A DNA stretch of 64,000 bases from an uncultured Limosilactobacillus sp. (GCA_944327195.1 CALVGV010000005.1:1-64000), one strand, 5' to 3'. Counted from the first letter of the stretch, positions 18,886 through 28,973 are shown. A program made the numbers and translations. Notes: generated from the sequence alone by a model not told the origin.

Positions 18886-20898
18886 ATGTTTACCCGGGTA
18901 AAGCACCTCAAGTTTGCCGAGTTCCTGCAGCACCGGCGGTTGAACTGGATTTTGACCGCCCTTTTGGTGCTGACCGTCTTTGGCGTCGGCAGTGCCTTCG
19001 TGGTTGCCTGGTACTGGGGCCTGGTGGTCTTGCTGCTGGCCGGGGGCGCCTACCTCTTGCTCCTCCTCCAGCTGAAGGGGATCATCGCCGATACCGAGGG
19101 CTACATCAACGACCTCACTTACCAGATCCAGCGCGGCCAGCAGGAGGCCCTCCTGGAGATGCCGATTGGGATGGTGATGCTCGACGAGCGGGGGATCGTC
19201 AAGTGGATCAACCCGGCGATGGCCAAGTATTTCCTCCTGCGCCTGGTGGTCGGCCGGCCGCTGGCCGAGGTCGACGAGGACCTGGCCGCCCTGGTCGATA
19301 AGTACCAGGACGCCGACCAGCCGGTGGTGGTTTCCTGGCAGAGCCGCCGCTTCGAGTTTCGCTACCAGGCCCGCTACCACATCATCTACCTGCTGGACGT
19401 CACCAACTACGAGCGGGTCAACCAGCGCTACCTGGAAGAGCAGCTCTTTGTCGGCAACATCTACCTCGATAACTACATCGAGCTGACCCAGGGGATGAGC
19501 GACCCCGAGGTGTCCAACCTCCACAACTACGTCACCGCCGAGCTGAGCAAGTGGGCCCAGGAGCACAACCTACTCTTGAAGGTGATTGACGACGACAACT
19601 ACCTCCTCCTCGGGCACCAGCGCGACCTCAAGCAGCTGGAGGAGGAGAAGTTCAAGATCCTTGATACGATCCGCGAGAACACCTCCAAGCTCAACTCGCC
19701 GGTGACCCTCAGCGTCGGGGTGGCCGACGGCGAGGTTGACCTGATCAAGCTGGCCGACACCGCCCAGAGCAACCTCGACCTGGCCCTCGGTCGCGGGGGC
19801 GACCAGGTGGTTGTCAAGGCCGAGGATCAGCCGGCCCGCTTCTACGGCGGCAAGACCAACCCGATGGAAAAGCGGACCCGGGTGCGGGCGCGGATGATCG
19901 CCCAGGCCCTCCAGGAACTGATGCTGGCGGCCGACCAGGTCTTCGTGGTTGGCCACGCCAAGCCCGACATGGACTCGATGGGAGCCTGCCTGGGGATCCG
20001 GCGGATTAGCGAGATGAACCAGCAAAACTGCTACGTCGTCTTCGCCGACGAGCCGCTCCACACCGACATTGCCCGCCTCCGCGAGCAGATGCACGACTAC
20101 CAAAGCATCGAGGAGCACCTCCTCAGCCCGGCCCAGGCCCTGGAAAAGGCCACCGACCAGAGTCTACTGGTGATGGTCGACCACTCCAAGGCCTCGATCT
20201 CGATGGCTCCGCAGCTAGAGGAGCGGCTCAAGAACCGGACGGTGATCATTGACCACCACCGGCGGGGGGAAGAATTCCCGGAAAACCCGCTTCTGGTCTA
20301 CATCGAGCCCTACGCCTCCTCCACTTGCGAGCTGATCACCGAGATGTTTGAGTACCAGCCGCGGGAAAGCAAGGCGCTAAACAAGCTCGAGGCAACGGTG
20401 ATGCTGACCGGGATCCAGATCGACACCAAGTCCTTTACCCACAATGCCGGGACGCGGACCTTTGATGCTGCCTCCTACCTGCGGTCCGCCGGGGCCGACG
20501 GCGAGCTGATCCAGGCCTTCATGAAGGAAAACCGCGACGACTTCATGGAACGCAACCACCTGATTTCCAACGCCCGCTTCCTCAAGGACGGGATCGCCAT
20601 TTGTGCCGGCGAAGACGACCGCTTCTACGATCCGGTAACCGCCGCCCAGGCCGCCGACATGTTGCTGGCGGTGGCCGGGGTCCAGGCCTCCTTCGTGATC
20701 TCGCGGCGGTCGAGTGAAACGGTGGGGATCTCGGCCCGCTCGAGCGGCGACTTTAACGTCCAGGTCATCATGGAAAAGCTCGGCGGCGGGGGCCACCTAA
20801 ACAACGCGGCCGCCCAACTGACTCAGCAGCCGGTCGCCGCGGTGGTCGAGCAATTGGAAGCAATCGTCCAACCAAGCGTGGTTGAAGAAAAGGAGTGA
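18886..20898 (+). CDS. gdpP: Cyclic-di-AMP phosphodiesterase GdpP (PAS, degenerate GGDEF, DHH-DHHA1)
   Basis: GdpP is a membrane phosphodiesterase that lowers c-di-AMP, which controls potassium and osmotic balance. The 670-residue protein has two N-terminal membrane segments (about 20-60), a PAS-like region, a degenerate GGDEF domain (about 170-300), then the DHH domain ([24 protein letters not shown]) and DHHA1 with [13 protein letters not shown] 18886 follows GGGAGGGGG. rplI starts six bases after its stop, a conserved pairing in Firmicutes. Confidence 0.95.
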   Translation: MFTRVKHLKFAEFLQHRRLNWILTALLVLTVFGVGSAFVVAWYWGLVVLLLAGGAYLLLLLQLKGIIADTEGYINDLTYQIQRGQQEALLEMPIGMVMLDERGIVKWINPAMAKYFLLRLVVGRPLAEVDEDLAALVDKYQDADQPVVVSWQSRRFEFRYQARYHIIYLLDVTNYERVNQRYLEEQLFVGNIYLDNYIELTQGMSDPEVSNLHNYVTAELSKWAQEHNLLLKVIDDDNYLLLGHQRDLKQLEEEKFKILDTIRENTSKLNSPVTLSVGVADGEVDLIKLADTAQSNLDLALGRGGDQVVVKAEDQPARFYGGKTNPMEKRTRVRARMIAQALQELMLAADQVFVVGHAKPDMDSMGACLGIRRISEMNQQNCYVVFADEPLHTDIARLREQMHDYQSIEEHLLSPAQALEKATDQSLLVMVDHSKASISMAPQLEERLKNRTVIIDHHRRGEEFPENPLLVYIEPYASSTCELITEMFEYQPRESKALNKLEATVMLTGIQIDTKSFTHNAGTRTFDAASYLRSAGADGELIQAFMKENRDDFMERNHLISNARFLKDGIAICAGEDDRFYDPVTAAQAADMLLAVAGVQASFVISRRSSETVGISARSSGDFNVQVIMEKLGGGGHLNNAAAQLTQQPVAAVVEQLEAIVQPSVVEEKE

Positions 20899-20903
20899 AC
20901 GAA

Positions 20904-21356
20904 ATGAAAGTAATTTTTGTTGAAGATGTGCGGGGCCGGGGCAAGCGCGGCGACGTGAAGAACATTCCCGATGGCTACGCCCAGAACTACCTGATCCCAC
21001 GGGGATTGGCCAAGCAGGCCACCAAGCAGGCGCTGAGCGAACTGGCCGGCCAGGAACGGGCCAAGGAAAAGCACGCCGCCGAGGAACTGGCCGAGGCCAA
21101 GCGGATCAAGGAAGTCCTCGAGGGGGACGACACGGTGATCGAACTGAAGGGGAAGGCCGGTAGCGACGGCCGGATGTTTGGCTCGATCTCGACCAAGCAG
21201 ATCGCCACCGCCCTCGAAGAGCAGTACCATCTCAAGCTCAACAAGCGCAAGTTTGAACTGGCGGCCCCGATCCGGGCGCTTGGCTACGTGACGGTGACGG
21301 TTAAGCTCCACCACGACGTCGAGGCCAAGATGCGGGTCCACGTCAGCGAGAAGTAA
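20904..21356 (+). CDS. rplI: 50S ribosomal protein L9
   Basis: The 150-residue L9 begins [20 protein letters not shown], has the long connecting helix ([20 protein letters not shown]) and the C-terminal domain. ATG 20904 follows AAAGGAG at the gdpP end; an in-frame alternative nine bases earlier is less likely. It is co-transcribed with gdpP. Confidence 0.97.
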   Translation: MKVIFVEDVRGRGKRGDVKNIPDGYAQNYLIPRGLAKQATKQALSELAGQERAKEKHAAEELAEAKRIKEVLEGDDTVIELKGKAGSDGRMFGSISTKQIATALEEQYHLKLNKRKFELAAPIRALGYVTVTVKLHHDVEAKMRVHVSEK

Positions 21357-21375
21357 TTTTACTAAGCGGTCTGAC

Positions 21376-21404
21376 TTGGCATTGGCGCCTAATTGTAGTA
21401 GCAT
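21376..21404 (+). promoter_or_regulatory. Candidate dnaB promoter
   Basis: TTGGCA (21376-21381), a 17-base spacer and TAGCAT (21399-21404) lie 48 bases before dnaB. Confidence 0.5.
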
Positions 21405-21451
21405 GCTTCTTTGTGAGTGAAACAGCGATTTGGTAAGCGAGGAGGGGAACT

Positions 21452-22867
21452 GTGGCAGACGAACTGATTAACCGAACCCCGCCGCGCAACCTCGAAGCCG
21501 AGCAGGCGGTCCTCGGGGCGGTCTTCCTGGCCAAGGACGCCATCGTCACCGCGATGGAGTACGTCCAGCCGGAGGACTTCTACACCCGGGCTCACCAGAT
21601 CATCTTCGCGGCGATGGAGAAGCTCAACGACCAGGACGTCCCGATCGACGTCGTGTCGATGAAAAACGAGCTCGACAAGGAGAAGCAGACCGCCAACATC
21701 GGCGGGATTGAGTACCTGGCCAAGCTGGCGGCCGCCCCGCCGACGGCCGCCGACGTTGCCTCCTACGCCAAGGTGGTGCGCGAAAAGGCGGTTGCTCGTC
21801 GCCTGATCGAAACGGCGACCACGATTGCCGGCAAGGGCTACGAGGACAGCGAGGATTTGACCGACCTCCTCGATGAGGCCGAGCGTTCGATCTTAAACGT
21901 TGCCGAGAGCAACAACCAGTCCGAAATGCAGCGGATGCGCGACTTGCTCGACGTGTCGGCCGACCACATCTACGAGCTGTCCAAGCAGAAGACCGACGTC
22001 ACCGGCTTGGCGATGGGCTACCCCCAGCTCGACAAGATGACGACCGGCCTCCACGCCGACGAGTTGGTCATCCTGGCCGCCCGGCCGGCGATGGGGAAGA
22101 CCGCCTTCGCCCTCAACATCGCCCAGAACGTGGCGGTCAAGACTGGGACCACGGTGGCGATCTTCAGCCTCGAAATGGGGGCCGAGTCGCTGGTCAACCG
22201 GATGTTGTGCGCCGAGGGGAGCATCAACGCCAACCACCTGCGGACCGGGAAGCTGAGCCAGGACGAGTGGCAGAGCCTCTGGGTGGCGATGGAAAGCCTC
22301 TCCCAGGCCGACATCTACATCGACGACACCCCGGGGATCCGGGTGCCGGAAATCCGCGCCAAGTGCCGGCGGCTAGCCAAGCGAACCGGCCACCTCGGCC
22401 TGGTGGTGATCGACTACCTGCAACTGATCGAAGGTGGCAACGCCGAAAGCCGCCAGCAAGAGGTTTCGGAAATTTCTCGTCAGCTCAAGAAGCTGGCCAA
22501 GGAGCTGGCCTGCCCGGTGATCGCCCTCTCGCAACTGTCGCGGGGGGTTGAGCAACGCCAGGATAAGCGGCCGGTCCTGTCCGACATCCGGGAATCGGGG
22601 TCGATCGAACAGGACGCCGACATCGTGTCCTTCCTCTACCGGGACGACTACTACACCCGCGAGCAGGGCAGCGAGGAGGGGGCTGGTCCCCAGGCGCAGG
22701 CGCCGGCCGGGCCGCCGGACGACGACCAACCGAGCCTGAGCGAGGTTGAGGTCATCATTGAAAAGAACCGGAGCGGGCCGCGGGGAACCGTCCGCCTGCT
22801 TTTCAACAAGACCTACAATAAGTTTGCCTCGATCGATTACGAACACGGGGCCCCGGAAGCGGGCTAA
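21452..22867 (+). CDS. dnaB: Replicative DNA helicase DnaB
   Basis: This is the hexameric replicative helicase (called DnaC in Bacillus). The 471-residue protein has the N-terminal DnaB domain (RNLEAEQAVLGAVFL), Walker A ARPAMGKTAF, Walker B LVVIDYLQLI, and the DnaB signature around LSRGVEQRQDKRP. An Ala/Pro/Gly insertion lies between motifs near residue 410 (QAQAPAGPPDDD). The start is GTG 21452 after GAGGAGGGG. A terminator follows directly. Confidence 0.97.
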   Translation: MADELINRTPPRNLEAEQAVLGAVFLAKDAIVTAMEYVQPEDFYTRAHQIIFAAMEKLNDQDVPIDVVSMKNELDKEKQTANIGGIEYLAKLAAAPPTAADVASYAKVVREKAVARRLIETATTIAGKGYEDSEDLTDLLDEAERSILNVAESNNQSEMQRMRDLLDVSADHIYELSKQKTDVTGLAMGYPQLDKMTTGLHADELVILAARPAMGKTAFALNIAQNVAVKTGTTVAIFSLEMGAESLVNRMLCAEGSINANHLRTGKLSQDEWQSLWVAMESLSQADIYIDDTPGIRVPEIRAKCRRLAKRTGHLGLVVIDYLQLIEGGNAESRQQEVSEISRQLKKLAKELACPVIALSQLSRGVEQRQDKRPVLSDIRESGSIEQDADIVSFLYRDDYYTREQGSEEGAGPQAQAPAGPPDDDQPSLSEVEVIIEKNRSGPRGTVRLLFNKTYNKFASIDYEHGAPEAG

Positions 22868-22882
22868 AAATGAATCAAGAAC

Positions 22883-22920
22883 AAAACTGCGGTTGGGGAA
22901 ACCTGACCACAGTTTTCTTT
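22883..22920 (+). terminator. dnaB terminator
   Basis: AAAACTG-GGT pairs with ACC-CAGTTTT, followed by CTTTT. Confidence 0.75.
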
Positions 22921-22946
22921 TGCTTATAAGAGAGGAGTGGGAGAGA

Positions 22947-24128
22947 GTGAAGAGAGAATTGAACCTGAAGTGGCTGCTGGTGGGGGCCTTTTTGACCAGC
23001 TTTGGTAACAGCTTTGTCTGGCCCTTGACGACCGTCTACATCCACGACCAGCTCCACCAGTCGCTGACGGTGGCCGGCCTGGTGCTGATGTTCTTTTCCG
23101 GCGCCAACGTGGCCGGTAGTGTTTTGGCCGGCTACTTCTTTGACCGCGCCCGGCCGCAGCGGTTGATGATCGGCGGCCTGGTGGGGGCGGTGCTGACGAT
23201 GGCGGCGATGATCGTCAGCAATTCCTGGCCGGCCTACCCGCTCCTCTTGACGGTGATTGGCTTCTTCAACGGCTGGCTCTTGACCCTGCTCAACTCCTTT
23301 GGCACCCGCCTGCGGGGGCACGACGGCCGCTTCATCTTCAACATGATCTACTTCTTCAACAACCTCGGAATGGTCTGCGGGACGACGATCGTGGGGCCGA
23401 TTTACGAGCTGACCCACCACCGGGTGGGGCCGCTGTTTGCGATCACGATGGTCCTCTACGCCCTCTTCATCTTCGTGGTGGCGGCCTTTTACCGCCTGCC
23501 TGCCGTCAGCGGGCCAAGCAAGCACCAGCAGGGAGCCGCCGTTCACCTGCCGCGGGCCAACGCCCAGGTGGTCTGGACTTTGGGGCTGGGCTTGATGCTG
23601 ACCTGGCTGGTCTACGCCCAGTGGTCGAGCAACCTGTCGGTCTACATCACCAACCAGGGGATCTCGCTGGCCCTCTACAGCCTGCTGTGGACCCTCAACG
23701 GCCTGCTGGTGGTCCTCTTCCAGCTAGTGATCAACCAGGTGAACAAGTGGGTGCGCAACGACTACTACTTCGTTTACTTCGGCCTGCTGACGATCGCCCT
23801 CTCCTTTGTGATCCTGCTGGTGGCCCACACCTACCCGCTCTTCGTGGTCGGGATGGTCGTCTTGACCCTCGGGGAGACGACCGCCTTCCCGATGATCCCG
23901 GCCCTGGTTAACCAGCTGACCCCGCTGGCCGCCAAGGGGAAGTACCAGGGGATCATCAACGCCCTGATTGCCGTCGGCAAGGCCCTGGGGCCGCTGGCCG
24001 GCGGGGTGGTGATTGAGCAACTGGGCTACCGCGACCTCTTTTTGGCTTGCGGGGCGATTGCCCTGGTGATTACAATGGTCGTGGTGACGGTTACCCGCCG
24101 GCAGGGGGCGGCCGTCGAAAAGTTCTAG
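22947..24128 (+). CDS. Major facilitator superfamily transporter
   Basis: This 393-residue integral membrane protein has about twelve hydrophobic segments in two bundles with a central loop near residues 185-205. The conserved motif-A-like stretch GYFFDRARPQRLMIGG after segment 2 and the overall length fit drug/metabolite-type MFS carriers. The substrate cannot be told. GTG 22947 is chosen because AGGAG at 22933-22937 lies nine bases upstream and the protein then begins just before the first membrane segment. It may form an operon with the zinc-ribbon gene 12 bases downstream. Confidence 0.85.
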   Translation: MKRELNLKWLLVGAFLTSFGNSFVWPLTTVYIHDQLHQSLTVAGLVLMFFSGANVAGSVLAGYFFDRARPQRLMIGGLVGAVLTMAAMIVSNSWPAYPLLLTVIGFFNGWLLTLLNSFGTRLRGHDGRFIFNMIYFFNNLGMVCGTTIVGPIYELTHHRVGPLFAITMVLYALFIFVVAAFYRLPAVSGPSKHQQGAAVHLPRANAQVVWTLGLGLMLTWLVYAQWSSNLSVYITNQGISLALYSLLWTLNGLLVVLFQLVINQVNKWVRNDYYFVYFGLLTIALSFVILLVAHTYPLFVVGMVVLTLGETTAFPMIPALVNQLTPLAAKGKYQGIINALIAVGKALGPLAGGVVIEQLGYRDLFLACGAIALVITMVVVTVTRRQGAAVEKF

Positions 24129-24140
24129 GGGGGACGGAAA

Positions 24141-24470
24141 ATGTTTTACAACAACTACGACCAGGTCCAGGGAGAAGACCGCTGGGGCCTGGTGGGCCAG
24201 GTTGGGGACCCCTTCCGCGAGGATCGCCAGCTGAAGGTCAAGTGCGCCGCCTGCGGCAAGGGGCCGTTGGTGATTGCCGAGCGCAACTGGATGGCCACCA
24301 ACCCCGATCACTCCCAGGCCTGCCAGATCGTGGTGGCCTGCCTGGCCTGCGGGGCGGTCGACGAATTCGTGGCCAACGACGGCCAGGAGGGCAGCAACGG
24401 TCCCCTCAAGCGGGCCGGGGTCGTCCCCCAGGTCAGTGACCTCCTTCCCCGGGACGGGGAGAAAAAATGA
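24141..24470 (+). CDS. Small zinc-ribbon-like hypothetical protein
   Basis: The 109-residue protein carries two CxxC pairs (CAAC near residue 34, CLAC near residue 69), the pattern of a zinc ribbon, in an otherwise acidic soluble chain starting MFYNNYDQVQGEDRWGLVGQ. I do not recognise the family. GGGGGGAC precedes the ATG. It follows the MFS gene by 12 bases and is closed by a strong terminator, so the two are probably co-transcribed. Confidence 0.75.
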   Translation: MFYNNYDQVQGEDRWGLVGQVGDPFREDRQLKVKCAACGKGPLVIAERNWMATNPDHSQACQIVVACLACGAVDEFVANDGQEGSNGPLKRAGVVPQVSDLLPRDGEKK

Positions 24471-24481
24471 GAATCTTGCTA

Positions 24482-24518
24482 GGCGGCGAAGGATGGTGCT
24501 TCCTTCGCCGCCTTTTTT
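24482..24518 (+). terminator. Terminator after the zinc-ribbon gene
   Basis: A perfect 12-bp stem (GGCGGCGAAGGA with TCCTTCGCCGCC) is followed by TTTTTT. Confidence 0.9.
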
Positions 24519-24529
24519 GCAAAGGGGGC

Positions 24530-24557
24530 TTGACGGCAACCAAATCCGTGTTAGACT
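24530..24557 (+). promoter_or_regulatory. Promoter of the T-box/metA-metY unit
   Basis: TTGACG (24530-24535), a 16-base spacer and TAGACT (24552-24557). Confidence 0.6.
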
Positions 24558-24574
24558 AAGACTCAATTAAAGAA

Positions 24575-24855
24575 CGATGAGAAACCATTGAGAAGAAGAG
24601 TAGGTTCGGCCCGCCGGCACAGAAACCCCGGTTGCTGAGAGCGGGGGCGGCGGAAGGGACTGAAGATGAGCTTCGAGGTTGCCCGGGGGTCGCGTGGCCA
24701 CCCGGGCCGGTTGGTCCCCGATACCCGGCCCAAGTCTCCCGCCTGGCGGGGCACTTGCTGAGGCCCCTTCTGCGAGGGAGGGGTGAACCCGGGTGGTACC
24801 ACGAACCTTCGTCCCGTTTACTAACGCTGTTAGTGAGCGGAACGAAGGTTTTTTG
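24575..24855 (+). promoter_or_regulatory. T-box leader, probably tRNA-Met specific
   Basis: The T-box core GGGTGGTACCACG (24791-24803) is followed by an intrinsic terminator (AACCTTCGT...ACGAAGGTTTTTT). The upstream Stem I region contains GAAGAGTAGG and a GAAGATGAGC segment whose ATG (24666-24668) is the likely specifier. T-boxes sense uncharged tRNA and let transcription continue when the amino acid is short. An ATG specifier fits the downstream methionine genes. Confidence 0.9.
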
Positions 24856-24875
24856 ATTTCAAGGAGGGATGCGCG

Positions 24876-25733
24876 ATGACGGTTTTTGCAGAAAACGGCC
24901 TGACCCAAGCGGAGTGGGCGACCCCGGTGGCGGGAAGGGAGCTTTTGGTGGTCAACCTGATGCCGGAAAAGGCGGTTGCCGAGCGCCAGTTTCTCACCCT
25001 CCTGGCGGCGACCGGGGTTGACTGCCGGGTGACCTTTGCCTACCCGGCCAGCCACCGCTTCCGCTTCGGCGACGAGGGGGCGATTCACAAGGCCTACCTG
25101 CCCCTGCCGCGGGCCAAGGAGCGAACCTACGACGGCTTGATCGTTACCGGGGCCCCAGTCGAGCACCTGCCCTTTGCCGCGGTCGATTACTGGGCGGAGT
25201 TTCGCCAGCTGGTTGCCTGGAGCCGGGGCGGGGTGGCGCGGGCCCTCTTTGAGTGCTGGGCCTGCCAAGCGGCGCTGCAGGTCTCTTACGGTCTTTCCAA
25301 GGTTGCCCTGGCCGCCAAGCGCTTCGGCGTTTATTCGGCCCGGCTCCAGCCGGTTGCCAGCCCCTTTCTCAACGGCTTTGCCGCCGGGGGAGTGATTCGA
25401 ATGCCGCAGTCGCGCCACAGTCAAACCACCACCGCCACTGTGCCTGCCGGTCTGGAGGTGCTGGCGCGGAGCGCGACGGGGGAGGCCCTCCTCCTCGCCA
25501 GCGCCGACCAGCACGACCTCTACATCACCGGCCATCCCGAATACGGGCTGACGACCCTGGACAGCGAGTACCAGCGCGACCGCCGCTTGGGGCGGCCGAT
25601 CCAGCCCCCGGTCAACTACTACCGGGCGGGCAGGATCGTCAACAGTTGGCAAGCAAGCAGCATTCGCCTCTACCGCAACTGGCTCTGTGCCAGGAAAGGA
25701 ATTTCCGATGACCATTCAAGACCAAACCATTAA
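24876..25733 (+). CDS. metA: Homoserine O-acyltransferase (MetA/HTS family)
   Basis: MetA-family enzymes acylate homoserine, the first committed step to methionine. The 285-residue protein has a class I amidotransferase-like fold: VTGAPVEH, the nucleophile elbow [10 protein letters not shown] (catalytic Cys near 127), MPQSRHSQ, and the His-Glu pair in ITGHPEYG. It is a little shorter than the usual 300 or so residues. Whether it uses acetyl- or succinyl-CoA is not decided here; the partner metY suggests acetyl. AAGGAGGG precedes the ATG, and the 3' end overlaps metY by 26 bases. It is controlled by the T-box upstream. Confidence 0.88.
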   Translation: MTVFAENGLTQAEWATPVAGRELLVVNLMPEKAVAERQFLTLLAATGVDCRVTFAYPASHRFRFGDEGAIHKAYLPLPRAKERTYDGLIVTGAPVEHLPFAAVDYWAEFRQLVAWSRGGVARALFECWACQAALQVSYGLSKVALAAKRFGVYSARLQPVASPFLNGFAAGGVIRMPQSRHSQTTTATVPAGLEVLARSATGEALLLASADQHDLYITGHPEYGLTTLDSEYQRDRRLGRPIQPPVNYYRAGRIVNSWQASSIRLYRNWLCARKGISDDHSRPNH

Positions 25734-27003
25734 TAGCGACCACTTTGAAACCCTCCAGGTCCACGCCGGCCAACCAATTGACGAGACCGGCTCCCGGGCG
25801 GTGCCGATCTACCAAACCACCTCCTACGTCTTCAAGGACACCGCGCAGGCGGCGGCCCGCTTCGCCCTCCGCGAGCCGGGCAACATCTACACCCGCCTGA
25901 CCAACCCGACCACGGCGGTGCTGGAGGCCCGCCTGGCGGCCCTGGAACACGGCCAGTCGGCGATTGCCCTGGCCACCGGCTCGGCGGCAATCACCGCCGC
26001 CATCCTCAACATTGCCGGGGCCGGCGACGAGATCGTCGCCGCCAGCACCCTCTACGGCGGGACCTATAATCTTTTCAACGTCACCCTCAAGCGGCTCGGC
26101 ATCCACACCCACTTCGTTGACCCGGCGGACCCGGCCAACTTTGCCGCCCAGATTAACGATCACACCAAGGCCCTCTACGTCGAGAGCATCGGTAACCCGG
26201 GGATCAACCTGGTTGACTTTGAAGCGATCGCCAAGGTTGCCCACGACCACGGCCTCCTCTTCATCGTCGACAACACCTTCGGCACCCCTTACCTGATCAG
26301 GCCGCTCGAACACGGGGCCGACGTGGTGGTCCACTCGGCCACCAAGTTCATCGGCGGCCACGGAACGACGATGGGCGGGGTGGTCGTCGAGAAGGGCGAC
26401 TTCGACTTCGCTGCCAGTGGCCGCTACCCCGACTTCACCAGTCCCAACCCCCAGTACGACGGCCTGACCTTTGGCCAACTGCCGGGCCCCTTCACCACCA
26501 AGGTCCGGGCCGAGGTCGGCCGCGACACCGGGGCGACGATCAGCCCCTTCAACTCCTTCCTCCTCTTGCAGGGGCTTGAGACCCTCTCCCTACGGGTGGA
26601 ACGCCACGTCGCCAACACCCGCCAGCTGGTCAACTTTCTCAAGGACCGGCCGGAGGTGGCCTGGATCAATTACCCGGAGCTGGCCACCAGCAAGGACCAC
26701 GCCCTGGCCGAGCGCTACTTCCCCAAGGGGGTGGGGTCAATCTTCACCCTCGGGTTGACCGGCGGCGAGGAGGCCGGCAAGCGGCTGATTGACCACCTGC
26801 GGCTCTTCTCCCTCCTCGCCAACGTGGCCGACGCCAAGTCGCTGATCATCCACCCAGCCTCGACGACCCACGCCCAACTTTCGCCGACCGAGTTGAAGGC
26901 GGCCGGAGTGACCCCGGACCTGATCCGGGTCTCGGTGGGGATTGAAAACGGTGATGACCTGGTGGCCGATTTCGCCCAGGCCCTCGACCAGCTAAAAGAC
27001 TAG
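25708..27003 (+). CDS. metY: O-acetylhomoserine sulfhydrylase (PLP-dependent, Cys/Met metabolism family)
   Basis: The enzyme makes homocysteine from O-acetylhomoserine and sulfide. The 431-residue protein has the family core [31 protein letters not shown] and the PLP lysine in [14 protein letters not shown] 25708 lies inside the metA 3' end, with AGGAAAGG upstream; a further in-frame start seven codons earlier is less likely. Translation is probably coupled to metA. Together with metA and the T-box it forms a compact Met-responsive unit ending at a hairpin terminator. Confidence 0.92.
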   Translation: MTIQDQTINSDHFETLQVHAGQPIDETGSRAVPIYQTTSYVFKDTAQAAARFALREPGNIYTRLTNPTTAVLEARLAALEHGQSAIALATGSAAITAAILNIAGAGDEIVAASTLYGGTYNLFNVTLKRLGIHTHFVDPADPANFAAQINDHTKALYVESIGNPGINLVDFEAIAKVAHDHGLLFIVDNTFGTPYLIRPLEHGADVVVHSATKFIGGHGTTMGGVVVEKGDFDFAASGRYPDFTSPNPQYDGLTFGQLPGPFTTKVRAEVGRDTGATISPFNSFLLLQGLETLSLRVERHVANTRQLVNFLKDRPEVAWINYPELATSKDHALAERYFPKGVGSIFTLGLTGGEEAGKRLIDHLRLFSLLANVADAKSLIIHPASTTHAQLSPTELKAAGVTPDLIRVSVGIENGDDLVADFAQALDQLKD

Positions 27004-27020
27004 TTTTAACCACGCCAAAA

Positions 27021-27058
27021 AGCGGGAACGACCGAAGCTTAGCCGGTCGTTCCTGCTT
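27021..27058. terminator. Terminator after metY
   Basis: AGC-GGAACGACCG pairs with CGGTCGTTCC-GCT, followed by TTTG; it can work for the convergent aldo/keto reductase as well. Confidence 0.75.
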
Positions 27059-27074
27059 TGTTTCACGTGGAACA
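27059..27074. promoter_or_regulatory. parS: parS site 1 (ParB/Spo0J binding)
   Basis: TGTTTCACGTGGAACA is the exact reverse complement of the Bacillus parS consensus. It lies between the convergent metY and aldo/keto reductase genes, about 18 kb from oriC. Confidence 0.9.
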
Positions 27075-27089
27075 GGTTTGGCCTTGTCA

Positions 27090-27935
27090 CTAGTCGGCCA
27101 GGGTGGTGACCACCGGGTGATCCAGGTAGTCGTAGAGGCGGTCAACCTCAGCCACCGAATTGATGTCGAGCAGGCTGGGCCGCCCCAAATCAAGTTTGGC
27201 GATGGTCGCCATTTCCAGGGCGGTCAGGCGGAAGTCGTCCAGAGCCAGGTTGTCCTTGAGGTGGTTGGGGCTGAGGGACTTAACAACCAGTGGCAGGCCC
27301 AACTGCTGGTGCCACTTAAGCACCACCTGGGCAACCGTTTTGCCGTGGGCCTGGGCGATGGCGGTTAGCTGAGAGTTGGTAAAGAGCTGGTGGCGGCCCT
27401 CCGCCAGGGGTGCCCAGGCCTGCGGGGTAACCCCGAGTTTCCTGATGGCCGCAATTTCGGCCGACCGTTGGTAGAAGGGGTGGTGCTCAACTTGGTCGAC
27501 CGCGGGGAGCTCACCGAAGTGGTGACCGAGGTCGGCGAGGCGGGCCGGGTCGAAGTTGGCCACCCCAATTGCGCGAACCTTCCCGGCTTTCTTGGCGGCA
27601 AGGAGCGCCCGGTAGGCCCCGTAGTAGTCGCCGAAGGGCATGTGGATGAGGTAGAGGTCGAGGTAGTCGAGGCCAAGGGCGGCTAGCGATTGGTCGATCG
27701 CCGCGCTGGTTTCGCGGAAGCCCAGTTGGTTGATGTAGGCCTTGCTGGTGACGAAGACCCGGTCGCGGGTTAGGCCGGCTTGGCGGATGGCCTGGCCGAC
27801 CGCCGCCTCGTTCTTGTAGGAGTAGGCGGTATCAACCGCCCGGTAGCCACTTTGCAGGGCCGCGGTCACGGCCGCCCGTGTCTGGTTCGGGGCGATTTGG
27901 AAGGTGCCAAAGCTAATGGCGGGAAGTTTAAACAT
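27090..27935 (-). CDS. Aldo/keto reductase
   Basis: This 281-residue NAD(P)H-dependent reductase has the family tetrad: Asp and Tyr in VDTAYSYKNE, Lys in FVTSKAYI and His in YLIHMPFGDY. The C-terminal cofactor region reads GLPLVVKSLSPNHL, where many relatives have an IPKS-type motif. Members reduce diketo compounds and methylglyoxal; the substrate here is unknown. It is transcribed divergently from a LysR regulator, which probably controls it. Confidence 0.9.
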   Translation of the reverse strand: MFKLPAISFGTFQIAPNQTRAAVTAALQSGYRAVDTAYSYKNEAAVGQAIRQAGLTRDRVFVTSKAYINQLGFRETSAAIDQSLAALGLDYLDLYLIHMPFGDYYGAYRALLAAKKAGKVRAIGVANFDPARLADLGHHFGELPAVDQVEHHPFYQRSAEIAAIRKLGVTPQAWAPLAEGRHQLFTNSQLTAIAQAHGKTVAQVVLKWHQQLGLPLVVKSLSPNHLKDNLALDDFRLTALEMATIAKLDLGRPSLLDINSVAEVDRLYDYLDHPVVTTLAD

Positions 27936-27965
27936 TGAGAAGTCCTCCTTTGTGGGTTTGACTTC

Positions 27966-27994
27966 ATTTTACGGAGGGCCACCAATGATGTAAA
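27966..27994 (-). promoter_or_regulatory. Promoter of the aldo/keto reductase
   Basis: On the minus strand TTTACA (27989-27994), a 17-base spacer and TAAAAT (27966-27971). A TGAT-N8-ATCA inverted repeat further toward the LysR gene could be a regulator site. Confidence 0.55.
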
Positions 27995-28043
27995 ATGATG
28001 ATCGATAATCAGTTGCAATAACAAAAATGTATTGGAGGGCGAA

Positions 28044-28973
28044 ATGGAACTACAATCACTCAAGTACTTCGTGGTGGTGGCCACCGAACGGAACTTCACC
28101 CGCGCCGCCAAGCTCCTCTATACCTCCCAGCCCAACGTTTCCCGGCGGATTGCCAGCCTGGAGGCGGAGCTAGGGACCCCGCTCTTCCTCCGGCAGCCCG
28201 GCAAGCTCCTCCTCACCGCCGAGGGCCAGTACCTGCTCGAAGTTGCCCGCCGGGTGGTAGAGATGACCGACCAGGCAACCTTCAACCTGCGCGAGCACCA
28301 GGTGGCGGTCAGCGGGAAGGTGACGATCACGAGTGGGGAGAGCCACGCCCTGTGGCCGGTTGCCCGGGCAATCGTCGCCCTTCACCACAGCCACCCCCGG
28401 GTCCAGACCCAGGTGGTTTCGGGCTCGGCCGCCGAGGTCTTTGCCGCGATCGAAAATGGCCAGAGCGACTTTGGGGTCGTGATGGGGCTTCCCGATGACG
28501 ACCATTACCGCACCCTTACCCTTCCCGAGCAAACCCGTTACGGTCTCCTTTTACCGGCCAGTCACCCCCTGGCTAGCAAGACGGCGATTACCAGGGACGA
28601 CCTGGTTGATCTCAGCCTGATCGTTCCCACCCAGCAGCTGGGGGTTGGCCGGATCAACGCCTGGTTGGGGCCGGCTCTCAACCGGGTCCACCTTGCCGGC
28701 GAATACAGCCTGATCAACAACGCGGTTATGCTGGTTGAGGCCGGTCTCGGCTGTGCCCTGGTCCTCGACGGGATCGTCAACCTCATGGGAACCCAGTTGG
28801 CCTTTCGCCCCTTTGCGCCCCAACTGACGGCGCCGATGACGGTGATTTGGCAACGGGATCGACCACTGTCAATGGCCGCCCAGCTATTGCTGGAGGGGAT
28901 CAAGCGGGAGGTCGCGGCAGACCAAAAACCGGCCGCTGACCAGGCAGACGGTCAGCGGCCGGAAAAGGAGTAA
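28044..28973 (+). CDS. LysR-family transcriptional regulator
   Basis: The 309-residue regulator has an N-terminal winged helix (MELQSLKYFVVVATERNFTR, then TSQPNVSRRIASLEAELGTPLF) and a periplasmic-type effector domain. ATG 28044 follows TGGAGGG; an in-frame start four codons earlier lacks a ribosome site. It is divergent from the aldo/keto reductase with a 108-base shared control region. The last codons contain the terminator of the opposite-strand operon (28924-28962). Confidence 0.9.
   Translation: MELQSLKYFVVVATERNFTRAAKLLYTSQPNVSRRIASLEAELGTPLFLRQPGKLLLTAEGQYLLEVARRVVEMTDQATFNLREHQVAVSGKVTITSGESHALWPVARAIVALHHSHPRVQTQVVSGSAAEVFAAIENGQSDFGVVMGLPDDDHYRTLTLPEQTRYGLLLPASHPLASKTAITRDDLVDLSLIVPTQQLGVGRINAWLGPALNRVHLAGEYSLINNAVMLVEAGLGCALVLDGIVNLMGTQLAFRPFAPQLTAPMTVIWQRDRPLSMAAQLLLEGIKREVAADQKPAADQADGQRPEKE
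28924..28962 (-). terminator. Terminator of the minus-strand operon, inside the 3' end of the LysR gene
   Basis: A perfect 13-bp stem (CCGGCCGCTGACC with GGTCAGCGGCCGG) is followed on the minus strand by TTTTTGG. It lies within the LysR coding sequence. Confidence 0.8.
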
